Made by a program: the position numbers and the translations under genes. The notes beneath the pieces were generated by a model. That model was not told where the DNA came from. It searched no databases and saw only the letters and a program-made list of their open reading frames with translations. 64,000 bases of DNA from Rhizobium sp. WYJ-E13 (GTDB lineage: Bacteria > Pseudomonadota > Alphaproteobacteria > Rhizobiales > Rhizobiaceae), in contig NZ_CP076855.1 of NCBI RefSeq assembly GCF_018987265.1, positions 186,001 to 250,000 of the forward strand, written 5' to 3'. Below are positions 21,053 to 29,798 of the stretch, in pieces. The number at the start of each line of letters is the position of its first letter. Position 1 is the first letter of the stretch.

Positions 21053-21143
21053 TCAATGTCGGCCTTCGATGATCTTCACGCAAACGCCCCGCGATAACCC
21101 AACGGCTATCGGCATGAAGCTCGTCATGGCGGTGTCTCGGTCG

Positions 21144-21596
21144 CTAGTCGCTGAGACCAAGCTTGCGCCGTAGCTCGGCATTCTCATGACGTAACTTTTC
21201 GGCGAGGCTATGGCGCAATCGCTGATTTTCCTCTTCGAGTTTAAGCAAGTCGCCAAACGCGTCGCTGAATCCAGATACCGAAGCTGGGTTTGCCGCCGCT
21301 GCCCTGGCCCGTTTCCACTTGTAGTAGGTCTCGTCGGAGATCCCTACTCGTTTAACCGCGTCCTTGAGCGTGCTTTTCCCGCCGGCGATTTGCTCTTCGA
21401 TCACCTTTATTTTCGCTACCTTTTCTTCCTCACTGTGCTTTCTCAGCTTTGGCTTGTCCATCGCTGCTCGCGCGCCGGTGCGAGATCCAGGGCCTCGTGC
21501 TGCGTTGTGGCGTGGGGGCTTTCCAGGAAACGAGGATGCCGCTCGCCCGACACCGTCACCACTCAGCACCTGGTTTAGTTCACTTCCGTCGGTCAT
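21144..21596 (-). CDS. SyrB-like transcriptional regulator
   Basis: The 150-residue product has the layout of rhizobial SyrB regulators. A basic disordered N-terminus is followed by KLRKHSEEEKVAKIKVIEEQ, a GKSTLKDAVKRVGISDETYYKWKRA segment that looks like a transposase-type helix-turn-helix, and a C-terminal coiled coil LLKLEEENQRLRHSLAEKLRHENAELRRKLGL. SyrB in Sinorhizobium meliloti represses syrM and so affects nodulation and exopolysaccharide genes; whether this paralogue does so is unknown. GAGGCGAACCG precedes the ATG at 21596. It probably forms an operon with the gene at 20546. Confidence 0.75.
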   Translation of the reverse strand: MTDGSELNQVLSGDGVGRAASSFPGKPPRHNAARGPGSRTGARAAMDKPKLRKHSEEEKVAKIKVIEEQIAGGKSTLKDAVKRVGISDETYYKWKRARAAAANPASVSGFSDAFGDLLKLEEENQRLRHSLAEKLRHENAELRRKLGLSD

Positions 21597-22112
21597 CGGT
21601 TCGCCTCTCGTGTTCGTCCCGGAGTTTTCACCTCACTGGGGAATGAAGTCAATATACTCCGGCCAGAACCAATTGCCATCCGAAGTTGGAACAATGAGAT
21701 GCAGGCCGCATGAGGGGTCTCGTCATGGCATTCGAATGACCTCGGCCGAGGCCGGTCCTCGCATACCGGTTTCGTACGCTCATCTTCTCGCTTGGAGCCG
21801 AAGCTGTCGAGACAGCGCGGGTCCAGCGCTGACAGCTAAACACGATTATGGCGCACATAGTCCTAGCCGTCGTCGCGACGATAGCTTGCAGTCCGCATTT
21901 GCGCCAAGGATTCACGGTAGCGAAAATCCTACCGATCCGTGTCATGCTGCGATCAAAAAAGGTACGCCCAAGCTGTGGTCGTCCTCAAATTCAAAGCGCC
22001 GGCTTCCGTTGCAGATGAAAGCCCATGATGCGGTATGAAATCGTAGGGTAACAGCGCCGCACTAAAACCCAGTCGAGCCGACAAACTCACCAATCTGGAA
22101 GGATCAATCGAT
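21597..22112. other. Divergent intergenic region, no supported gene
   Basis: This 516-bp gap lies between the minus-strand SyrB-like gene and the plus-strand methyltransferase and must hold both promoters. A ribosome site (GGAAGGA, near 22096-22102) precedes the methyltransferase ATG. Reading frames here are short and conflicting. Confidence 0.35.
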
Positions 22113-23126
22113 ATGGCGGCAGATATACCTCCTCTCGACGACACACAACGGATGATTTCGATGATTACGGGCTTCTGGACGTCACAGCTTGTCCGTTCGG
22201 CTGCAGCCTTCTCTCTCGCACCCCGGTTGGCTGACGGCGGAAAGACCTCTGACGCCTTGGCCCAGGAGATCGGCCTGGATCCCTCCGCCACCTTCCGCTT
22301 TCTGCGTGCCTGCAGCTCTCTGGGCCTGACTGAGTACAGGAATGACAGGTTTTTCTCCACCCCATTACTGAAATTGTTGGATCGGGACGCGCCCAACTCC
22401 GTCTGGGGGTTGGCCATGGCCCTCAACATGCCGGCCCATTGGCTTTGCTGGGGTGAGTTGCCGGAGGCGATTCGTCAAGGCAGGTCAAGGGCAGAGGCGG
22501 TTCTGGGCGGCGACATCTGGTCATACTACAAACAAAATCCTGACGAAAGCGCGGCATTTATCCATGGCCTGACTCATTTTGAGGCGAGCATCGGAGAGGA
22601 GATTCTGCCCCTGCTAGAAGTCGGGCAGGCGTCGCTTGTTGTTGATCTCGGCGGCTCCGGAGGAGCCGTGCTTGCCGGTCTTCTCCGCAAGCACCCTGCC
22701 CTGTCTGGTATCGTCTTTGACCTGCCGGCCGTGGTCACGGAAACCGCACCGCGTTGGCCGACCGACCTGGCAGGGCGCTGCACGTTCGTTGGTGGTGATT
22801 TCTTCGAAAAAGTACCTGCTGCCGATCTCTATGTGCTGCGTCTCATTCTCCATGACTGGAACGATGAAGAATGTATTGCGATCCTTCGCAATTGCCGCAG
22901 TGCGATTACCCGGTCCGGCCGGCTCTTCATCATCGAACAGGTCCTCGACGATGCTGCAACATCCGGATTTGCCGCATTCATGGACATGAACATGCTGGCT
23001 GTGGCAAACGGACGGGAAAGATCAGGAGCCGAATACGGGCATCTTTTGGGGGCAGCCGGATTCAAGATCAACCGAATAATTCCGACTAAGACACCTGTAT
23101 CCATCATAGAGGTCGTTCACGATTGA
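22113..23126 (+). CDS. SAM-dependent O-methyltransferase (plant-type / hydroxyneurosporene family)
   Basis: The 337-residue product has a winged-helix dimerisation domain at its start (residues ~10-90, with ALAQEIGLDPSATFRFLRACSSLGLTEY). A Rossmann methyltransferase domain follows: the SAM loop VVDLGGSGGAVLAGLL, the acidic ribose contact IVFDLPAVV, then GDFFEKVPAADLYVLRLILHDWNDEECIAIL, which holds the HDW catalytic-histidine motif, and LFIIEQVLDD. The family methylates hydroxyl groups of small molecules such as hydroxyneurosporene, polyketides or N-acetylserotonin. No biosynthetic neighbours are present, so the substrate is unknown. Confidence 0.88.
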   Translation: MAADIPPLDDTQRMISMITGFWTSQLVRSAAAFSLAPRLADGGKTSDALAQEIGLDPSATFRFLRACSSLGLTEYRNDRFFSTPLLKLLDRDAPNSVWGLAMALNMPAHWLCWGELPEAIRQGRSRAEAVLGGDIWSYYKQNPDESAAFIHGLTHFEASIGEEILPLLEVGQASLVVDLGGSGGAVLAGLLRKHPALSGIVFDLPAVVTETAPRWPTDLAGRCTFVGGDFFEKVPAADLYVLRLILHDWNDEECIAILRNCRSAITRSGRLFIIEQVLDDAATSGFAAFMDMNMLAVANGRERSGAEYGHLLGAAGFKINRIIPTKTPVSIIEVVHD

Positions 23127-23195
23127 TGTCACTCGCAGACCTGGCTCGGAAACTCAATCCATCAGGTTTATGACGTGGCTTCCGCCGCGCTCCCG

Positions 23196-23241
23196 GCTGG
23201 TGGGGTTCTCCGAGAAAAATGCGTCGGAGAACCCCACCAGC
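23196..23241. repeat. Perfect 18-bp inverted repeat with 10-nt loop
   Basis: Arms at 23196-23213 and 23224-23241 are exact inverse complements (core GGTGGGGTTCTCC). The hairpin begins 69 bp after the methyltransferase stop and could end its transcript, but what follows is AATGAAAAAATC, not a U-run. It could equally be a small palindromic repeat element. Confidence 0.6.
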
Positions 23242-23483
23242 AATGAAAAAATCATACGGGCGGGTGACCAGCAGGGTGCATTTGCCAGATGCAGCAAGTA
23301 GACAGAGCCGCCCAGAACGGTTGGGCCATTCCACAATGTTGCATGAGCTTCGCCTGCGCGCCCACCGCCACCCTTGGGCGCGCAGACAGCATCAGCATGA
23401 TCATCGTTTTGATCACCACAAAGATCAACCCGCCTCTGGCCCAGTAGCTGCTATCCATTGGCCAAATCGCAATTTCCCTTCCC

Positions 23484-23774
23484 TCATCGAAGGCATCTAG
23501 GAGCGGGGTGCGCTTCTGCCGGCGATTCTTTTAACGGCCGCTTCACCTCGCTCCGACAAGGTGGTCGCTGATACTGCCGATCGAGCGTGGGTTGGCGTGC
23601 CGGCGGGTCCAGCGGAATGGAAAACCCAGTTTGTTCGCCAAACCCGTGATATCGATCTGTGCCTGGCGGCATCCCCTGGAAACGGCCCGAGTTATCCATG
23701 TCGCCGAGAGACTGGGCCCCGGCCAGTAGGGGTGCAGCAATCACAAACGCCGCACCAAAGAGGGTTCTTCGCAT
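23484..23774 (-). CDS. Small exported protein of unknown function
   Basis: From an ATG at 23774 (MRRTLFGAAFVIAAPLLAGAQ) the frame encodes 96 residues with a clear signal peptide. The mature part is short and proline-, arginine- and glutamine-rich (GDMDNSGRFQGMPPG, then RQYQRPPC), with no domain I recognise. The longer frame from 23828 is less likely because the signal peptide begins at MRRTL. It lies 61 bp after the DUF992 gene on the same strand and might be co-transcribed with it. Confidence 0.5.
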   Translation of the reverse strand: MRRTLFGAAFVIAAPLLAGAQSLGDMDNSGRFQGMPPGTDRYHGFGEQTGFSIPLDPPARQPTLDRQYQRPPCRSEVKRPLKESPAEAHPAPRCLR

Positions 23775-23835
23775 AGGTTGCCCCCAAAAAGAATAAGTCA
23801 TCCGATATCGATGGGTTTGAAGAGTCAAGCGACGC

Positions 23836-24348
23836 TTAAGGATTGCTCCGCAGTGTCAGGGCAGCCACACCAACCGCAAGATTTACGCCCTCCTGCCCCT
23901 GCACCGAAATTGGCTGCAGGGAAAGATTGTCACGTGCACCACCCATAAGTACCTTTGCCCCGACTCCAAGACCAATAGTGGCATCGGCTGCAACGCCGCG
24001 GTAGGTACCATCCAGCCGGTTCACATCTTCCGCAGTCAAATTATAAACCAACCAGATCATCCGCCCCTGCTCTATCCTGCCGATATCAAGTCCGAAATCG
24101 GTAATGGTTCCTGTGTAATGAGCATCCGGGCCTGAAGCCGATGGCTTGAAAACACAGTCCACCTCCTGCTTGGAACCAACGATTGCTCCGATGCCGACGG
24201 AGACGTTGCAATCAAGCGTGCCGACTTGAGCTTTTTCTGCCTTCGCGACGTCGGTCGTCGCGAAGGCAGCCAGGAGAAGGGTCGTGGAACACAGAGCCAT
24301 TTTGCCCAATGTGCCAAGGTGTTTTGAAGTCAGAGACATCGAATGCAT
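23836..24348 (-). CDS. DUF992-family exported protein
   Basis: This encodes about 170 residues from an ATG at 24348, with AAAGGGA upstream. A signal peptide (LGKMALCSTTLLLAAFATTDVAKA) precedes the mature domain. The mature pattern fits DUF992 proteins of Rhizobiales: VGTLDCNVSVGIGAIVGS, VDCVFKP, HYTGTITDFGLDIG, LVYNLTAEDV, GTYRGVAADATIGLGVGAKVLMGG, then LSLQPISVQGQEGVNLAVGV. Two conserved cysteines (DCN and DCVF) could form a disulfide. The family is periplasmic or secreted and of unknown role. Confidence 0.82.
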   Translation of the reverse strand: MHSMSLTSKHLGTLGKMALCSTTLLLAAFATTDVAKAEKAQVGTLDCNVSVGIGAIVGSKQEVDCVFKPSASGPDAHYTGTITDFGLDIGRIEQGRMIWLVYNLTAEDVNRLDGTYRGVAADATIGLGVGAKVLMGGARDNLSLQPISVQGQEGVNLAVGVAALTLRSNP

Positions 24349-24705
24349 TTCCAATTCCCTTTGAGTTGAGGACGTGCAGCCATGCAGCCATCCCAGTTGC
24401 CAAACCCTATCCCTGTCGTTGAGAATCGAAAATCATACTCGCGTATGCCATATCTCATACAAAGGCATCGTCACGCTGAACGGGATGCCGGACGACAGAC
24501 GAAGCGCGCCGAGCGAGGTCGCGGAGAATACTTGATGTGATCGACACCGTATTTGAACGCTCGATGAGCACAACGGGCAGCGATCTTAACCACAATGGTC
24601 ATCGCCCCGGGGTCAATCCGTCGAGACAACCGCTCGACCTGCAGCCTCGTTGCTCGTCCTTAGCCCGAGCGTGCTCATTCAGGCGATGTTCGCATGGTCT
24701 CATAT
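24349..24705. other. Intergenic gap, no supported gene
   Basis: About 357 bp lie between the start of the DUF992 gene and the stop of the amidohydrolase, both on the minus strand. The DUF992 promoter must lie here. No hairpin or operator was recognised. Confidence 0.3.
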
Positions 24706-25656
24706 CTAAAGCCCCAGTCGCGCCGCAATTTTGGGAAACAAGGTTGCTGCATTGTGCGATCCAATCCGGACAAGATCGATCTTAGAGAAATCCGGGTACT
24801 CGAAGGCATCCTTCATCGATTCGGTGATCGAGCCGGTCGGCATGAAAGGGAAATCGCTGCCATAAAGGATGCGGTCGGTTCCAACCAGTGCGTTCAGCGC
24901 AGGCAGGTTGAAGCGGGCGTTTGTCATCGCTAGATCAAAGTAGAATTTGCCCAGTTCACCGACAATATCCTTCGGCGCCGCGGCCGCAAGAGACGCGGTA
25001 ATCTGGGGACCGTAGCTTAATCGCTTCGCCAGGAACGGGACAGTGCCGCCGGCATGCGAGAGTATGAGCTTGAGATTTGGGAATTTGGCGAAGAGATTAT
25101 TGTAGATGATGGCAGCAGCGACCCGTGTCGATTCAAACGTGTACTCATAGAGGGAGGGAGGAAGACCCAAATCCTGATCGGCGGTCAGGACCGGCGGTGT
25201 CGGATGGATATGCACGGGAAGCGAGCGTTCGTGCAACTGACCATAAAGCGGCTCGTAGTGCTGCGTTCCAAAGTAAGCGCCATAGTGGCTCAAGACCCCG
25301 ACCCCATCAAGCTTCAACACATCGATTGCATAGCGCAGTTCTTCGAGCGAGGCATCCATGTGCGGCAGCGGCAGAGCCGCCATCGCCAGGAGCCTGGTTG
25401 GATAGCGATCAACAAAACCGGCCAGGGTCTCGTTAACACGTCGCGCAATGTCTCTCGCCTTAACCTTGTCGCCGAAGGGAATGCCGGGGGATGTCAGGGT
25501 CAAAGCGCCAACATCAATGCCGACTTTGTCCATGAAGGCGATACTGTCGTCAATTTTCCAAGGGGGTATATCGACCGAACCAAGTCTAACGGCGCCGGTG
25601 AGATCGGGAAGCAGCGCATGATGATGGATGTCGACAAGCAATGAGCCGTTTGGCAT
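24706..25656 (-). CDS. Amidohydrolase-family metal-dependent hydrolase/decarboxylase (ACMSD-like)
   Basis: This encodes 316 residues from an ATG at 25656 (MPNGSLLVDIHHH), preceded by GGAAG. It has the metal ligands of amidohydrolase family 2: HHH in VDIHHHALLP, the histidine of LPVHIHPTPP, the histidine of LILSHAGGTVPFL and the aspartate of ILYGSDFPFMP. Members include ACMS decarboxylase and decarboxylases of hydroxybenzoates such as resorcylate and 6-methylsalicylate. It ends the minus-strand unit that starts with the aldehyde dehydrogenase and lies beside ring-cleavage genes. I infer decarboxylation or ring-product hydrolysis in aromatic breakdown. Confidence 0.85.
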   Translation of the reverse strand: MPNGSLLVDIHHHALLPDLTGAVRLGSVDIPPWKIDDSIAFMDKVGIDVGALTLTSPGIPFGDKVKARDIARRVNETLAGFVDRYPTRLLAMAALPLPHMDASLEELRYAIDVLKLDGVGVLSHYGAYFGTQHYEPLYGQLHERSLPVHIHPTPPVLTADQDLGLPPSLYEYTFESTRVAAAIIYNNLFAKFPNLKLILSHAGGTVPFLAKRLSYGPQITASLAAAAPKDIVGELGKFYFDLAMTNARFNLPALNALVGTDRILYGSDFPFMPTGSITESMKDAFEYPDFSKIDLVRIGSHNAATLFPKIAARLGL

Positions 25657-25710
25657 GGGTCTTCCATTTCGTTCTGGTGAAAATGAACTATCGATTTTTC
25701 GCAAAACCCT

Positions 25711-27213
25711 TCAGAACGGGTAATTGGGAGAAACGGAGTGGCGGGTGATCCACTTCATGTGGGTGAATTCATGTTCCCAGGCTGGCAGACCGGTACGGGC
25801 GCCGTTACCTGATGCGCCGATGCCGCCGATCGGACCATAAACCTCATGCACCACCGGCTGGTCATTGATGTGGACAATTCCCGTCGCGAGCTTCGATGAG
25901 ATTGCTTCTGCACGCTGCTGCGAGGATGATTGTATCGCGGCGACGAGGCCGTATTCGGTGGCGTTCGCGAGCGCGATTGCCTGCTCATCATCGCGAACCG
26001 GCATGACTGCTGCGATCGGAGCGAAGATTTCCTCGTCGAACAATGGCATGCCTGGTTGCACCTCGACAACGGTTGGCTCGAAGAAAAGTCCGCAGCGCCG
26101 GCCGCCCGTCAGCACCCTGGCGCCCATCGCGACGCTGCGCTCAACAAGGTCTTGCGCCCTTGCCGCCTGTTTTTCATTGATCATCGGCCCAAGCTGGACC
26201 GCGTCTCGGAAGGGGTCGCCAACCTTGAGCCGGCCCGCGCGTTCGACAAGACGGTCGACATATCCCGCATAGACGGTTTCGCCTATCAGATGGCGACCAA
26301 TGGTGAAACAAATCTGGCCCTGGTGAAAGAAGTTGCCAAAGGCGCCAGCCATCGCAGCCCGGTTGAGATCGGCGTCGTCGCAGACGATGAAGGCGTTTTT
26401 TCCGCCCAGTTCGAGCGAAACGCGCTTGAGCAAGCCGCCCGCAACGGCCCCGATATGCCTTCCGACCTGCGTGGAGCCGGTAAAGCAAATCATAGGGACG
26501 CCGGGATGGCGAACAAGCGCCTCGCCAACATCGGCTGCGCCAGGCAGCACGTGAAAGAGCCCATCCGGCAAGCCGGCTTCGTGCAGCAACTGTGCCAGCA
26601 TGAAGCCGCCGGTCACAGGCGTCTGTGGATCGGGTTTGACGATCACCGCGTTCCCGAGCGCCAGCGCCGGAAGCACCGAGCGAACCGCCAGGATCATCGG
26701 CGAATTCCACGGCGTGATGACGCCGACCGTACCAACCGGCACCCGTTCAAAGCGGGACTCGCGCGCTCCATTGCGTGACAGGAGTTCGCCCAAGGGTTTG
26801 GTTGCAAGCGTGACCGCCTCCAAAGCTTCACGCGCCGACAGTTCGACCTCAAACACTCCCTTGCCCCGGATCGCGCCGGTCTCACGAACAACCCATTCGA
26901 TGATCTCTTCAGCGTGCTGCTGACACAGGCTCGCAAAGCGCCGAAGGATGTCTCCCCGTTCGGGACCGGGTGTGGCGGCCCATTTGAGCTGGGCAATCTT
27001 GGCGCTTGATGCAGCGTCGTCCACATCGGCTGCGGTCGCCTGACCGGCTGCAAACAGTCTGGTACCCGTTGCTTTCTCCAGTACATCGAGCTGTCCCGCG
27101 ATCGCCTGCCTGTAACGCCCTGTGACGTAGACCCGGCCCGCAATCGCCTGGGTATCGATCAGATTTGCAGGTATCTGCGGGCGCACAATGTCCTTTTCCT
27201 GTGATGTCAACAT
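25711..27213 (-). CDS. NAD(P)-dependent aldehyde dehydrogenase (benzaldehyde/semialdehyde type)
   Basis: The 500-residue product has the length of the ALDH family. It shows the cofactor-loop motif ICFTGSTQVGRHIGAVAGG, the general-base glutamate in VSLELGGKNAFIV and the catalytic cysteine in FFHQGQICFTIGRHLIG. The last resembles benzaldehyde and vanillin dehydrogenases. A GAGGA site precedes the ATG. It lies 54 bp before the amidohydrolase on the same strand and is divergent from the VOC dioxygenase gene. In a hydroquinone-type route it could oxidise the ring-opened semialdehyde to maleylacetate. That role is inferred from the neighbours; another aromatic aldehyde is possible. Confidence 0.9.
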   Translation of the reverse strand: MLTSQEKDIVRPQIPANLIDTQAIAGRVYVTGRYRQAIAGQLDVLEKATGTRLFAAGQATAADVDDAASSAKIAQLKWAATPGPERGDILRRFASLCQQHAEEIIEWVVRETGAIRGKGVFEVELSAREALEAVTLATKPLGELLSRNGARESRFERVPVGTVGVITPWNSPMILAVRSVLPALALGNAVIVKPDPQTPVTGGFMLAQLLHEAGLPDGLFHVLPGAADVGEALVRHPGVPMICFTGSTQVGRHIGAVAGGLLKRVSLELGGKNAFIVCDDADLNRAAMAGAFGNFFHQGQICFTIGRHLIGETVYAGYVDRLVERAGRLKVGDPFRDAVQLGPMINEKQAARAQDLVERSVAMGARVLTGGRRCGLFFEPTVVEVQPGMPLFDEEIFAPIAAVMPVRDDEQAIALANATEYGLVAAIQSSSQQRAEAISSKLATGIVHINDQPVVHEVYGPIGGIGASGNGARTGLPAWEHEFTHMKWITRHSVSPNYPF

Positions 27214-27354
27214 GTCGTCGATCCTCTGTCGTAAAGGCAGTCATGCTGCCGTTGTTGAGGATAAGCATGGCCGCGGCCGATGCGAGATCGGCGCGTTGGA
27301 CTTATCGTCCGGTCCATTGAACCGCCCGCGCTCACTTTCTTCGGTGCATCGATC

Positions 27355-27374
27355 ATGTCCAAATCATCGGACAT
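27355..27374. promoter_or_regulatory. Candidate operator in the divergent catabolic promoter
   Basis: A dyad ATGTCC-N8-GGACAT lies between the divergent aldehyde dehydrogenase and VOC dioxygenase genes. The position suits binding by the LysR or TetR regulator encoded nearby; which one, if either, is unknown. Confidence 0.4.
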
Positions 27375-27476
27375 TGGGTCCAAGATCGCGATCTTCTACC
27401 CGTCGCCATCTCTCTCTAGATATTGCGCCAAGGGCAGCACGGCGATGCCGCTTTCAAACATCAAGAGGAGAATTGC

Positions 27477-28640
27477 GTGAACCAGATGATCATCAGGGGT
27501 GTGAACAGTCAGACGTTCATCGCCGCAAATCTTGCCCGTGTTGAGCAGTTCTACCGCGACCACCTTGGGCTGCCGGTCGTCAAACGTTCGGTACACCATC
27601 TCGACGAGAAGTTGGCAACAATTACGTTCGGCTTTAATAGCTTCGCCGGCGCCGCCCCGCGCATGGAGACCATCACCTACATAGAGTGGAACCCGATCTT
27701 CTACATGGTCCCGGAAAGGGGCTTCATGGAAGAAGGCCAAACGAAACAGGACGTTGCCTCACCCCGCGCTGGAGATCCGAAAGGTCGCTGGGGTGCAGGA
27801 ACCAATCATCATCTCGCCTTACACGTGCCGGACCGAAATGGACTGCTAAAATGGAAGCGGCGGCTCACTGATCTCGGCATTCACGTGACAGGGCCATATA
27901 ACCGCAACTATTTCCACGCTATCTATCTGCGCGATCCGGACGGTGCCATTATCGAAATCGCTACATCCGAGCCGGGCTTTGGGCATGACGAGGCAGTTCT
28001 TGGTTCTGGGTTTCGCAAACAGCCAAAGGAGAACTTGATCGGCGGGCGTGACGAATTTGCCGTTGCCTTCGAGACATGGCCGCAGCCGATTGCGGCGATT
28101 ACCGATGATTTCGCATTGCGCGGCTTCCACCATATCACATCGATTTCCAGCGATGCCGAGCGCACAGAGCGTTTCTACGTCGACACTATCGGACTGCCGC
28201 TGATCAAGAAGACAGATTATCTCGACGAAAAAGGTGGCACACATTTCTACTATGCCTGCCACGAGGACCTTATGCCGGGCTCTGTTTTGACCTTTTTGGG
28301 TCTGCCCAACTACAAGCCGGGGCGCCTGGGAACTGGTCTGGCGCACCACTTCACGCTCGAGGTCGAAAACGACGCTGCCCTTGATAACGAGCATCGCCGT
28401 CTTCAAAGGGCCGGCGTCCCGATTTCGCCGGTCCAGCACACGCGCTATACGAAACTGTTCCAGTTTCGCGACCCGGACGGTCACATCTGCGCGATATCGA
28501 CTCCGAGCGACTTCACGGTTGATGAGCCTGCTTCAACGCTTGGCACCACACTTTGCCTGCCAGATCACCTCGAAGAACATCGGGTGCAGATCGAACGTCA
28601 GATTGCTTTCCGCCCGGCTCCGACCCCGCTACTCGATTGA
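27477..28640 (+). CDS. Two-domain VOC-fold ring-cleaving dioxygenase-like protein
   Basis: This encodes 387 residues from a GTG at 27477, with AAGAGGAGA before it. Four beta-alpha-beta modules of the vicinal-oxygen-chelate fold are visible. Module 1 (residues ~8-70) lacks the usual histidine (NSQTFI). Module 2 has H111/H112 in GTNHHLALHV and E160 in DGAIIEI. Module 3 has H218/H219 in FHHITSI. Module 4 has H290/H291 in AHHFTLEV but lacks the glutamate (GHICAI). The family includes PcpA/LinE hydroquinone dioxygenases and MhqO-type proteins. The downstream maleylacetate reductase supports hydroquinone-type ring cleavage. Confidence 0.82.
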   Translation: MNQMIIRGVNSQTFIAANLARVEQFYRDHLGLPVVKRSVHHLDEKLATITFGFNSFAGAAPRMETITYIEWNPIFYMVPERGFMEEGQTKQDVASPRAGDPKGRWGAGTNHHLALHVPDRNGLLKWKRRLTDLGIHVTGPYNRNYFHAIYLRDPDGAIIEIATSEPGFGHDEAVLGSGFRKQPKENLIGGRDEFAVAFETWPQPIAAITDDFALRGFHHITSISSDAERTERFYVDTIGLPLIKKTDYLDEKGGTHFYYACHEDLMPGSVLTFLGLPNYKPGRLGTGLAHHFTLEVENDAALDNEHRRLQRAGVPISPVQHTRYTKLFQFRDPDGHICAISTPSDFTVDEPASTLGTTLCLPDHLEEHRVQIERQIAFRPAPTPLLD

Positions 28641-28679
28641 CGTTGCCATTTGCCGTAAGCGTCGCAATGGATATTGGCC

Positions 28680-29798
28680 ATGGATAAGTTGAACCTGCTA
28701 CCACAAAAAACCGTGCTTTGGGGGAAAGGCGTGGTACGCGACATAGCGCCCCGTCTGTCCGATTGGGGGCTCGAGAGACCCGTCATCTTTTCGGCTCCTG
28801 CACTCAAGGCGGCGGGCGAAACATCCTTCTGGCCATCACTTGCAGGGAGGGTCGGCACGATGTTGGACCTTCCTGCCCACGTGCCAGAAAGCGGGGTCGC
28901 TGCAGCATTGCGCTATTGTATCGGACGAGACGCAGGATCAATCGTGGCGCACGGTGGCGGCTCCGTGCTCGATGCGGCAAAAGCCGTTTCCTATCTGCAT
29001 CATCAACAAACCGGGCGCTACCTGCCGATCGCGGCTGTTCCGACAACCTTGTCCGGCTCGGAATTCTCGCATTATTTCGGGATAACAGAAGATCGAGACA
29101 GCGAAAAGTTCAAGCGCAGTTATGCTATTGTTGAGACAGTGCCGACACTCGTCGTTCTTGACCCGACCATGCTCGTCGACACGCCGCGTTCGCTTTTGCT
29201 GTCATCGGCCATCAAGGCGATCGACCATGCTGTAGAAGGCATGCGCCAGGTCGGCTCCGATCATCCGCACGCAGTCCTGGCAGCCGATGGGGTGGGTCGG
29301 TTTTTTTCGGTGCTCGGCCGTTGGCCAGTGGCGATCGAAAGCAAGCGTGCCCTCGATGCCGGTCTGATTAGCCTCGACGACCTCTTGCAATTGCAGCTTG
29401 CTGCATGGCACTGCTATTTCTCACCTGCTTCCGTCGTCTATGGCCTCAGTCATCGCATCGGCCACATCCTTGGCGGGACATTCGGCCTGCCACACAGCGC
29501 AACCTCCTGTATCACGCTCGCGCCTGTTATCGAGGCGTGCTCGCTGTTTTATGGCGACAAGCTCGGCATATTCCTTGATGGGGAGCGATCACCCGACCCC
29601 GGTGCCCTCCTGGCCAAAAGGATCGGATCACTCGTGCGGGTTCTGGGACTTGCCGACCGCATTAGCGCTTTCGACATCGAGCCCGACGCGCGCCATCGGA
29701 TCTCCGCGCTGCTCAGGGCGCACTATCCGAAAGAGGTGGCCGATCTTGGCACTCAAGCGGATGACAAACTGGACGCGCTCCTGGAGCGTATCTGGTGA
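28680..29798 (+). CDS. Maleylacetate reductase (iron-containing alcohol dehydrogenase family)
   Basis: This encodes about 372 residues from an ATG at 28680. It shows the NAD-binding GGGS motif (IVAHGGGSVLDAAKA), PTTLSGSEFSHYFGIT, a region characteristic of maleylacetate reductases, and the metal or pseudo-metal histidine segments AIDHAVEGM, LSHRIGHILGGTF and GLPHSATS. The enzyme reduces maleylacetate to 3-oxoadipate, the step where chlorinated and hydroxylated aromatic routes join central metabolism. It lies 39 bp after the dioxygenase, and its TGA overlaps the amidase ATG (TGATG), so the three genes are one operon. Confidence 0.9.
   Translation: MDKLNLLPQKTVLWGKGVVRDIAPRLSDWGLERPVIFSAPALKAAGETSFWPSLAGRVGTMLDLPAHVPESGVAAALRYCIGRDAGSIVAHGGGSVLDAAKAVSYLHHQQTGRYLPIAAVPTTLSGSEFSHYFGITEDRDSEKFKRSYAIVETVPTLVVLDPTMLVDTPRSLLLSSAIKAIDHAVEGMRQVGSDHPHAVLAADGVGRFFSVLGRWPVAIESKRALDAGLISLDDLLQLQLAAWHCYFSPASVVYGLSHRIGHILGGTFGLPHSATSCITLAPVIEACSLFYGDKLGIFLDGERSPDPGALLAKRIGSLVRVLGLADRISAFDIEPDARHRISALLRAHYPKEVADLGTQADDKLDALLERIW

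Noticed and set aside
25930..26778. 282-codon plus frame antisense to the aldehyde dehydrogenase
   Set aside because: Antisense shadow of a family with strong motifs on the other strand.
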